Positions 1 to 4,922 of a stretch of DNA of 5,216 nt are shown in pieces. Positions within the stretch are counted from its first letter, which is position 1, and each line of letters opens with the position of its first letter. Position numbers and translations under genes: made by a program. The stretch is from Acidocella sp. (GTDB lineage: Bacteria; Pseudomonadota; Alphaproteobacteria; Acetobacterales; Acetobacteraceae). The stretch covers positions 1 through 5,216 of the forward strand of contig JAQUAC010000185.1 of assembly GCA_028687415.1 (NCBI GenBank), in the 5' to 3' direction. Under the pieces are notes generated by a model. The model did no database searches. It worked only from the letters and a program-made list of their open reading frames with translations, and had not been told where the DNA came from.

Positions 1-530
1 GCATGGCCCGCCCCCCGGCCTTCACCCAAGCCCGCGCTGCGTTGCGCTACGACGATACATCGAAGCGGCTGATCCTGCCGCTGAAATATGCTGACCATAC
101 CGAGGCGGTGAAGGGGTTGGCGGAGCTGATGCGCAGGCCGGGCGAGGTGCTGCTGCAGGCGGCGAATCTTGTGGTGCCAGTGCCATTACATGTCTCGCGG
201 TTGCGGGCGCGCAAGTTCAACCAGGCGGCGCTGCTTGCCATTGCCCTTGCCCGGCTTACCGGCCGGCCGCTTGGGGTGGACGCCCTGGTCCGTACCCGGG
301 CCACGGCGCCGCTGGAGGGTATGGGCCGCGCCGCGCGGCAGGCGGAGTTGGCGGATGCCATCACTCTGCGCCCGGGCCTGGACGTGACGGATAAACGTGT
401 GTTGGTCATTGACGATGTGATGACCTCCGGCGCCACGGCGAATACCTGCGCCAAGGCGTTGCTCGCCGCCGGGGCCAGACGGGTGGATGTGCTCACAGCC
501 GCGCGCGTGGCCGATCAGCAATACGCGTAG
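1..530 (+). CDS. comF: ComF family phosphoribosyltransferase (5' end outside window)
   Basis: This is the C-terminal 175 codons of a ComF-like protein. The first full codon in the window is at 3. The visible part opens with the PPAF..ARAALRYD segment and LPLKYAD, which in this family lie after an N-terminal Cys4 zinc finger. About 60–70 residues are therefore probably missing upstream, and the ATG at 3 is more likely internal than the start. Visible motifs (numbered from the codon at 3) are VVPVPLH near 57–63, an R..KFNQA segment near 70–75, and the PRPP-binding loop VLVIDDVMTSGATA at 133–146 with its paired acidic residues. ComF proteins are type I PRTase-fold proteins. Bacillus and Haemophilus members are needed for DNA uptake in competence, but in most alphaproteobacteria the role is untested. 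It is the first of three co-directional genes, and the next coding frame follows within about 40 bp. The family call is firm, but function in this organism is only inferred. Confidence 0.9.
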   Translation, partial: MARPPAFTQARAALRYDDTSKRLILPLKYADHTEAVKGLAELMRRPGEVLLQAANLVVPVPLHVSRLRARKFNQAALLAIALARLTGRPLGVDALVRTRATAPLEGMGRAARQAELADAITLRPGLDVTDKRVLVIDDVMTSGATANTCAKALLAAGARRVDVLTAARVADQQYA

Positions 531-566
531 ATTGCTCTTGCATTGCTGCCGCCCTTGTTTTATTTG

Positions 567-829
567 ATGGCACGGCGAGCACCGAGATCTACACCCAGCC
601 CTATTGCCCCTATTGCACCCGCGCCAAGGCGCTGCTGACCGAGAAGGGAGCGGCGTTCGAGGAAATCAACGCCCCCGGCGGCACCCCGGCCCGTGACGAG
701 GCGTATAAGCGCTCCGGTGGCCGCACCTCGGTGCCGCAGATATTCATTGGCGGCCAGCATGTCGGCGGTTGCGATGATCTTTTCGCCTTGGAGCGCGCCG
801 GCAAACTCGATCCGTTATTGGCGCAATGA
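567..829 (+). CDS. grxC: Glutaredoxin 3 (GrxC-type), no usable start codon in frame
   Basis: The frame from 584 to the TGA at 827–829 encodes about 81 residues of a class I glutaredoxin: EIYTQPY, the dithiol active site CPYC (605–616), RAKALL, the cis-proline motif TSVPQIF, and the GGCDDL glutathione-binding turn. These proteins reduce disulfides in the cytoplasm with glutathione. Length and motif order are normal. The oddity is the start. This frame is open from 413, just after a TGA at 410–412, yet it holds no ATG, GTG or TTG before 584. An ATG at 567–569 sits where the family normally starts but is one base short of frame, and read directly it stops after 23 codons at 638. One extra base near 571 (for example ATGGCCACG) would give MATASTEIYTQ. 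So the start is either lost to a 1-base deletion or sequencing error, or a rare codon such as ATT at 542 is used. No clear Shine-Dalgarno precedes either candidate. The given start is the presumed ancestral one. Confidence 0.85.
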
Positions 830-1290
830 TCCACTATCAGCTCCGCTGCGCCACCGGGCACGAATTTGACGGCTGGTTCAAGGACAGCACCGGGTTCGAG
901 ACTCAGGCGGCTGCCGGGCTCCTCGCCTGCCCCGATTGCGGCAGCACGGCAGTCACGCGCGCGCTGATGGCGCCCAGCATTCCACGCAAGGGCCGTGAGG
1001 TGATGCCGGTGCCCGCGGCCGTGCCGGAAGCCATGCCGGTGGGTCAGCCCGCGGCGGGCGGTGTGATCCCTGATTCCGTGCGCGCGGCACTGCAAAAACT
1101 GCGCGAAGAGGTGGAGAAGAACTGCGACTATGTCGGCCATGATTTCGCGGCCGAGGCGCGGCGTATCCATAACGGTGAAACCGAGGCGCGTGGGATTTAC
1201 GGCGAGAGCACTGACGATGAGGCGGAGGCGCTGGAGGAAGACGGCATCGCCTTCGCGCGCATTCCCTGGGCGCCGCGCAACGATAGCTGA
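826..1290 (+). CDS. DUF1178 family zinc-ribbon-like protein
   Basis: A 154-residue protein matching the DUF1178 family by its opening, MIHYQLRC..GHEFDGWF, and by a second cysteine pair, CPDCGS, at residues 35–38. C8, H12, C35 and C38 look like a small zinc-binding ribbon. A proline- and alanine-rich linker follows (about 58–80), then the conserved second half with SVRAALQKLREEVEKN and YVGHDFAAEARRIHNGE, ending near GIAFARIPWAPR. No biochemical function is established for the family, which is common in alpha- and betaproteobacteria. The ATG overlaps the glutaredoxin stop codon as ATGA (826–829), so it is probably translated by coupling to grxC and lies in the same operon. In many alphaproteobacteria a nitrilase-like carbon-nitrogen hydrolase gene lies between grxC and DUF1178. 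It is absent here. Confidence 0.9.
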   Translation: MIHYQLRCATGHEFDGWFKDSTGFETQAAAGLLACPDCGSTAVTRALMAPSIPRKGREVMPVPAAVPEAMPVGQPAAGGVIPDSVRAALQKLREEVEKNCDYVGHDFAAEARRIHNGETEARGIYGESTDDEAEALEEDGIAFARIPWAPRNDS

Positions 1291-1347
1291 ACCGGTTTAC
1301 GCAGCAGCAAAAGCTGTTACAGTTGCGGTATTGCAACGGAGCGAGCG
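1291..1347. repeat. Two small inverted repeats in the gap after DUF1178
   Basis: The 57-bp gap holds two short dyads. The first is AGCAGC–AAAA–GCTGTT, about 1303–1318, with one G·T pair. The second is GTTGC–GGTATT–GCAAC: arms 1322–1326 and 1333–1337. The second arm ends immediately before a GGAG (1338–1341) that sits 6 nt upstream of the ATG at 1348. There is no T-run, so neither looks like a standard intrinsic terminator. They could be an RNA hairpin that affects initiation, an operator, or chance. No convincing -35/-10 pair was seen. Confidence 0.3.
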
Positions 1348-1848
1348 ATGGCCAGCGATACGTTCACTCATTCCTCCGCTAGTGGCGAGGGGGTAAAAAT
1401 GCCCGCCACGCTGTTGGCGTTTCTGCGGTTATGCTTGGTGGCCGGGCTGTACAATGATGTCGCGGCCTTTGCTTTTTTGTTGATGCGCCCGCTGCATCAT
1501 CCGCCTCCCGCTAATATTGCCTCCGTCTTCGCCTACCATGTGGCCGTTGCGCTCATTGCTGCCGTGATGTTCCTGCCGTGCTTGACCGTCCCCTATTGGC
1601 TGGCGCTGGCATTTGTTTATGCCCGTAACGAGTGGGCCAGGGCGGCGCTTTATGTAGGTGCCTTTGTGGTGCTGCTGATGGTGTTCGGCGCGGAGCTCAG
1701 GTTCGGGCTGTTCAACGCAATGTCTCTGTACTTGCTTGGTGCCTATGTTCTTGGCGTGTCGGCTTTGGTGTGCCTGGGGCTGCGGCCTTCGCGAGAGTTC
1801 TTGCGGGTAACGGTACCGGCTTTCGTGATGATACCGCCGCGTTATTGA
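1348..1848 (+). CDS. Unrecognised small polytopic membrane protein
   Basis: I do not recognise this 166-residue protein. It has at least four hydrophobic segments at roughly residues 20–46, 57–77, 97–115 and 121–145, with another hydrophobic patch at 81–92. A short, probably cytoplasmic tail ends in PPRY. It should sit in the inner membrane. No catalytic motif stands out, though an NDV in the first helix and a histidine in the second are polar within membrane stretches. Two starts are plausible. ATG 1348 has GGAG 6 nt upstream. ATG 1399 (residue 18) has GAGGGGG 5 nt upstream and would drop a polar, low-complexity 17-residue leader to give a 149-residue protein that begins in the first helix. 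The stop lies 31 bp before hpnK on the same strand, so co-transcription is likely and a role in lipid or envelope metabolism is possible but unproven. Its base composition is a little more AT-rich than its neighbours. Confidence 0.7.
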   Translation: MASDTFTHSSASGEGVKMPATLLAFLRLCLVAGLYNDVAAFAFLLMRPLHHPPPANIASVFAYHVAVALIAAVMFLPCLTVPYWLALAFVYARNEWARAALYVGAFVVLLMVFGAELRFGLFNAMSLYLLGAYVLGVSALVCLGLRPSREFLRVTVPAFVMIPPRY

Positions 1849-1879
1849 CGCCGCCGGGTGGTGGCGCAAAACACAAGCC

Positions 1880-2665
1880 ATGAGTGAGATTGTTTTTTCC
1901 GCCGATGATTTCGGCCTGACTGAATCCGTGAATGAGGCTGTTGAGCAGGCTAATCTGCGTGGCGTGCTCACCCAGGCGAGCCTCATGGTTGCCGCTCCGT
2001 CGGCGGCCGATGCAGTGGCGCGGGCGAAGAAGCTGCCGAGGCTGAATGTAGGACTGCATCTGGTGCTGGTGGATGGCGATTCCATGCTCGGCCATGCCAA
2101 TCTGCCGCACATCACTGGCCCGGATGGCCGTTTCTCCACCGACCAGGCCGCTCTCGGCGTCAAATACTTCTTCTCCCCCGCCGCGCGGCGTGAGCTGCGC
2201 GCCGAGATCGAGGCGCAATTCGCCGCCTTCGCCGCCACCGGCCTGAACCTGCACCATGCGGACGCGCATAAGCACATGCATCTGCACCCCACCGTGGCGG
2301 GTATGATGATCGAGGTGGGAAAGAAATACGGGCTGAAGCGCCTGCGTATCCCCGCCGAGCCGCCGCGTATCATGAAGCTCTGCGGCGAGACGCCGGGCTT
2401 TGGCGATTACGCGCTCTATGCCTGGACCCGCCTGCTGCGCGCTCAGGCGCGCGGGCTGCAAGTGCCGGATCAGGTGTTCGGCATCACTTGGTCAGGGCAT
2501 ATGACGCGCGAGCGCATCGAAAAACTCCTGCCCCATTTGCCGCCCGGCAGCACCGAAATCTATTTCCATCCCGCGACAACGCGGGACGCGGAACTCACTC
2601 GGCTGATGCCAGGTTATGAGCATGTGGCGGAGTTTGAGGCACTGTTGCCTCCCGCCACGTCATGA
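1880..2665 (+). CDS. hpnK: HpnK-type hopanoid-associated deacetylase (YdjC/ChbG fold)
   Basis: A 261-residue YdjC-like carbohydrate deacetylase. Visible motifs are SADDFGLTESVNEA at 7–20 with the metal-binding D9/D10 pair, GLHLVLVDG at 58–66 with H60, the histidine-rich LHHADAHKHMHLHP at 124–137, and EIYFHPA at 226–232. The SADDFGLT opening and the overall layout match HpnK better than ChbG. In the HpnI–HpnK–HpnJ route described in Burkholderia and Methylobacterium, HpnK removes the acetyl group from N-acetylglucosaminyl bacteriohopanetetrol, before HpnJ forms the cyclitol ether. No hpnI, hpnJ or other hopanoid gene is visible in this window, so the specific substrate is inferred. The ATG at 1880 lacks a good Shine-Dalgarno (only a distant GGTGG), consistent with coupling to the membrane protein gene 31 bp upstream. 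The last 23 codons overlap the end of the opposing glycosyltransferase gene. Confidence 0.85.
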   Translation: MSEIVFSADDFGLTESVNEAVEQANLRGVLTQASLMVAAPSAADAVARAKKLPRLNVGLHLVLVDGDSMLGHANLPHITGPDGRFSTDQAALGVKYFFSPAARRELRAEIEAQFAAFAATGLNLHHADAHKHMHLHPTVAGMMIEVGKKYGLKRLRIPAEPPRIMKLCGETPGFGDYALYAWTRLLRAQARGLQVPDQVFGITWSGHMTRERIEKLLPHLPPGSTEIYFHPATTRDAELTRLMPGYEHVAEFEALLPPATS

Positions 2666-3833
2666 AGGCGCCGGCCATTATGGCCGCGGGCATGAAAATG
2701 TGCCCAGTTATCCCAGCTAGAAGGCCGGAATAGCCAGGTGCCAGCCAAAGCAGGGCGTAAACCGGCTTCCAGCGGTCAGCAGCGCGGAAAGCCATTGCGG
2801 CCATGCCTATGGAGTAGCCGACCAGATCGTAGAAATAGCCATAGGGGCTGATTAGACTGGCTAGGCACAATGTTGCCGCCATCCGGGCCACGGAGTCATG
2901 TGTTGGCCGACGCCACAATATCCAGGTCAGAATGAGAGCGACAGCGCCGCACGCGCCTTGCGCCCCATAGGCGGCAGCGAGGCTGGCGTTGAAACTGCGT
3001 AGCATGAAAAAGACAGTGCTGCCGGCAACAAGAAACGTCTGTTGAAATGGCGTTGTCAGCACTTGCACGGCGCTGTGCCGCCCAATGGTGAAATACCATT
3101 GCCATGCCTGCCAACCCTCCAGAATGGCGCTCAATCCGCACAGCGCCAAGACTGAAAGCCCGCAGGCCCATAAGGCGTTCACGCGCCGGGTATGCAGCAG
3201 CACGGCGGGCAGCACAAAGCCGATTGGCGGTTTGATGCAGAGCAGCCCGGCAAGGGCTCCGGCCAGCACCGGGCGGGCGGTCAGGCAGAGCAGGGCGGCG
3301 GCCAGAACTCCTCCAGTCAGCACGCCATTCTGGCCCATGACGAAATTCTGGATGGAGGCGGTACCAGCGAGCCCCAGGAGGATGCTTTTCCAGTCCAGCC
3401 CGGCCAACCTCAGCAGCCAAGCGGCTAGGCAAAGCGTCGCGATGTCCCAGACGAAAAAGCTGGTGCCCAAGGGAAGGAGTGAGGCGAGCATCGCCAGCAG
3501 GTTCATCGTCGGCGGGTAAATCCAGTCGAACTGTGTATCCCCGCTTGAGGCGAACAGATTCAGTTTGAATGTCTGCAGCAGCCAGGCCGACGGGACGATA
3601 TGAATGCCCAGAATCTCCAGTCGGCTGAGCACGAGCGTTTTGCCGACATACCAGAAGCGGGCGAAATCGCCTTCCGGTAGCATTGCCGCAGCTGACATGG
3701 CGCTGGCGGGATGGCTCCACGCTTCCGCCAGCCTTCTTATACTGAAGACCAGAAACAACAGGTACAGATAGCCGATGGCGGCGAGCGGAATGAAGAGGGC
3801 AATGCGCGGCGGCGCCTTGGGGGCTGGTTTCAA
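2595..3833 (-). CDS. GT87/DUF2029-type polytopic glycosyltransferase
   Basis: A 412-residue integral membrane protein with about ten hydrophobic segments, starting with a signal-anchor-like helix at residues 11–31. The layout and motifs fit the GT-C family GT87 (DUF2029). After the first helix comes a periplasmic-loop segment, GDFARFWYVGK (55–65), whose aspartate is the likely catalytic acidic residue. Then come FDWIYPPTMNLL (102–113), MGQNG (166–170), CIKPPIGFVLP (199–209), WQWYF (244–248) and SPYGYFYDL (329–337). Characterised GT87 enzymes such as mycobacterial PimE transfer mannose from polyprenyl-phosphate-mannose to lipid or glycan acceptors. The acceptor here is unknown. The start codon is TTG (3833–3831) with AAGGAG 11 nt upstream; no ATG or GTG is placed better. 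The gene is read toward hpnK and its last codons overlap it by 71 bp. It follows the rpsI terminator, so it is probably a separate transcription unit. Confidence 0.82.
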   Translation of the reverse strand: MKPAPKAPPRIALFIPLAAIGYLYLLFLVFSIRRLAEAWSHPASAMSAAAMLPEGDFARFWYVGKTLVLSRLEILGIHIVPSAWLLQTFKLNLFASSGDTQFDWIYPPTMNLLAMLASLLPLGTSFFVWDIATLCLAAWLLRLAGLDWKSILLGLAGTASIQNFVMGQNGVLTGGVLAAALLCLTARPVLAGALAGLLCIKPPIGFVLPAVLLHTRRVNALWACGLSVLALCGLSAILEGWQAWQWYFTIGRHSAVQVLTTPFQQTFLVAGSTVFFMLRSFNASLAAAYGAQGACGAVALILTWILWRRPTHDSVARMAATLCLASLISPYGYFYDLVGYSIGMAAMAFRAADRWKPVYALLWLAPGYSGLLAGITGHIFMPAAIMAGAFMTWREATVPQTPPHAHNLASAE

Positions 3834-3844
3834 GTGCGCGATAT

Positions 3845-3850
3845 CTCCTT
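3845..3850 (-). promoter_or_regulatory. Ribosome binding site of the GT87 gene (supports TTG start)
   Basis: AAGGAG on the minus strand, 11 nt upstream of the TTG at 3833–3831. It is the only strong purine-rich site in the leader, and no ATG or GTG lies in frame between it and the coding region, so it decides in favour of TTG. The spacing is slightly long, which may lower initiation. Confidence 0.6.
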
Positions 3851-3868
3851 AGTCTTCGCGGAAAGCAT

Positions 3869-3898
3869 AAAAAAACCCCGGCGCGAGCCGGGGTTTTT
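3869..3898 (-). terminator. Bidirectional intrinsic terminator after rpsI
   Basis: A 7-bp GC stem, CCCCGGC (3876–3882) with GCCGGGG (3887–3893), closes a 4-nt loop (GCGA on the plus strand, TCGC on the minus). It is flanked by seven A on the left and five T on the right. For rplM–rpsI transcripts (minus strand) the hairpin is followed by seven U, about 20 nt past the rpsI stop. The symmetry lets it also stop plus-strand transcripts with a U5 tract, and the A and T runs can extend the stem by up to five pairs. Confidence 0.93.
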
Positions 3899-3913
3899 CG
3901 TGAGTGCAGAAGC

Positions 3914-4396
3914 TTAGCGCTTGCTGAACTGGAAGGAGCGGCGGGCCTTCGGCTTGCCGTACTTCTTACGCTCGACCATACGCGAGTCACGGGTCAGGAA
4001 GCCTGCGGCCTTCAGAATGCCGCGCAGTTCCGGCTCATAGAGCTGCAGCGCGCGGGAAATACCGTGGCGCACGGCGCCGGCCTGACCGGAGAGACCGCCA
4101 CCGGTGACGGTGCAATACACGTCAAACTGGTTGTAGCGGTCAGCGACCAGGAAAGGTTGCGTGATGAGCATGCGCAGCACCGGGCGGGCGAAATAGGCCG
4201 GGGCCTTCTTGCCGTTGATCATGATCTCGCCCTTGCCGGGCTTGACCCACACGCGGGCAATCGCGTTCTTGCGGCGGCCGGTGGCGTAGGAGCGGCCCTG
4301 CGCGTCGCGCTTGGGTTCGCGCTTCGGGGCCGGAGCCTCGGCACCGGCAACGGGCAGATCCTTCAGACCGGCAAAAGCATTGGTGGTGTCGGACAT
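3914..4396 (-). CDS. rpsI: 30S ribosomal protein uS9 (S9)
   Basis: A 160-residue ribosomal protein S9. The core begins at SYATGRRKNAIARVWVKPG (36–54), then GEIMINGK, TVTGGGLSGQAGAVRHGISRAL (97–116), and the highly basic tail RDSRMVERKKYGKPKARRSFQFSKR (136–160). In the family that tail reaches the P-site tRNA, with the terminal lysine-arginine conserved. The first 35 or so residues are an alanine/proline- and charge-rich extension that most bacterial S9 proteins (about 130 residues) lack, but many alphaproteobacterial ones have. The ATG lies 4 bp after the rplM stop, and its Shine-Dalgarno GGAGAG (4406–4411) sits inside the final rplM codons, 9 nt upstream. It is therefore translated from the rplM message. 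A terminator closes the operon downstream. Confidence 0.98.
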   Translation of the reverse strand: MSDTTNAFAGLKDLPVAGAEAPAPKREPKRDAQGRSYATGRRKNAIARVWVKPGKGEIMINGKKAPAYFARPVLRMLITQPFLVADRYNQFDVYCTVTGGGLSGQAGAVRHGISRALQLYEPELRGILKAAGFLTRDSRMVERKKYGKPKARRSFQFSKR

Positions 4397-4400
4397 GGTA

Positions 4401-4865
4401 TCAGGCTCTCCGGTTCTTGGGGTTCAGCGCGCCGACATCCAGTGTCTTCGGCTGCTGCGCGGCGTGCGGGTGTTCCGCGCCGGCATACACATGCAAGTTC
4501 TTCATCTGCTGGCGCTGCAGCGGCCCGCGCGTAATCATGCGCTCGATCGCCTTTTCCACCACCGACTGCGGATTCTTGCCGGAGAGGCGTTCCTTGATAG
4601 AACGGCCCTTGATGCCGCCGGCATAACCGGTGTGGTAGTAGAAGATGGAGTCTTCCAGCTTCTTGCCGGTCAGCTGCACCTTCTCCGCGTTCACGATAAT
4701 GATGTTATCGCCGCAATCGACATGCGGGGTGAAGGTGGGCTTGTGCTTGCCGCGCAGGCGGCCAGCAACGATGGCGGCCAAGCGGCCGAGAACCAGACCT
4801 TCGGCGTCAATCAGGACCCAGTCCTTTTTCACATCCGCCGGTTTGATGGAAAGTGTCGTTTTCAT
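4401..4865 (-). CDS. rplM: 50S ribosomal protein uL13 (L13)
   Basis: A 154-residue ribosomal protein L13, an early-assembly protein of the large subunit. Motifs in order are DWVLIDAEGLVLGRLA (15–30), GKHKPTFTPHVDCGDNIIIVNA (39–60), the KVQLTGKK segment, YYHTGYAGGIK (76–86), and the C-terminal RGPLQRQQMKNLHVYAGAEHPHAAQQP (113–139). The frame stays open to an ATG at 4922, but the ATG at 4865 gives the family's usual MKTTLS.KP beginning and length. The longer version would also translate the promoter region. A weak Shine-Dalgarno, GGGTG (4871–4875), lies 5 nt upstream. It heads the rplM–rpsI operon, the standard pairing in most bacteria. Confidence 0.98.
   Translation of the reverse strand: MKTTLSIKPADVKKDWVLIDAEGLVLGRLAAIVAGRLRGKHKPTFTPHVDCGDNIIIVNAEKVQLTGKKLEDSIFYYHTGYAGGIKGRSIKERLSGKNPQSVVEKAIERMITRGPLQRQQMKNLHVYAGAEHPHAAQQPKTLDVGALNPKNRRA
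4406..4411 (-). promoter_or_regulatory. rpsI ribosome binding site inside the rplM 3' end
   Basis: GGAGAG on the minus strand, within the last rplM codons and 9 nt before the rpsI ATG. It fixes the rpsI start at 4396 and places ribosome loading for uS9 on rplM coding sequence, consistent with coupled, balanced synthesis of the two proteins. Confidence 0.7.
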
Positions 4866-4893
4866 GTTTACACCCAATAAGCTCGTGGGCGGG

Positions 4894-4922
4894 CTTATCT
4901 GTAGTTTCGCCGTGCAAGTCAA
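4894..4922 (-). promoter_or_regulatory. Sigma70-type promoter of rplM–rpsI
   Basis: On the minus strand, TTGACT (4917–4922) and GATAAG (4894–4899) are separated by exactly 17 bp. The -35 box matches the consensus at four positions, with a perfect TTGA core, and the -10 box also matches at four. Transcription would start near 4887, giving a leader of about 22 nt before the rplM ATG, too short for an elaborate L13 leader structure. The -35 TTGA contains the stop codon of the upstream epimerase gene. Confidence 0.65.

Noticed and set aside
538..566. Possible promoter TTGCAT–17 bp–TATTTG before grxC
   Set aside because: Each box matches the consensus at only three positions. A start from it would also lie downstream of the ATG at 567, so it is just an AT-rich spacer.
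567..638. Short 23-codon frame starting at ATG 567
   Set aside because: It has no ribosome binding site and is proline/alanine-rich, being the out-of-frame reading of the glutaredoxin start. It is better explained by a lost base than as a separate peptide.
610..1170. Long open frame on the minus strand across grxC and DUF1178
   Set aside because: It is antisense to two recognisable coding frames, is rich in Arg, His and Ala as expected from the complement of GC-rich codons, and has no family-like motif.
1429..2461. Two long minus-strand open frames (1429–2373 and 1712–2461) opposite the membrane protein and hpnK
   Set aside because: hpnK on the plus strand has clear catalytic motifs. The antisense products are low-complexity and show no domain, so they are shadows of GC-rich codon bias.
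2896..3990. 364-codon minus-strand frame overlapping the GT87 gene and the rpsI 3' end
   Set aside because: It runs in another frame through the GT87 gene, across the terminator and into rpsI. Its product is arginine-rich and lacks the membrane pattern and motifs of the real frame.
4064..4880. Plus-strand open frames opposite rpsI and rplM
   Set aside because: They are antisense to two unmistakable ribosomal protein genes and have no recognisable domain.
4866..4922. Upstream extension of rplM to an ATG at 4922 (19 more residues)
   Set aside because: The extra residues do not resemble L13, and the region carries the promoter and leader. The ATG at 4865 gives the family's normal N-terminus.
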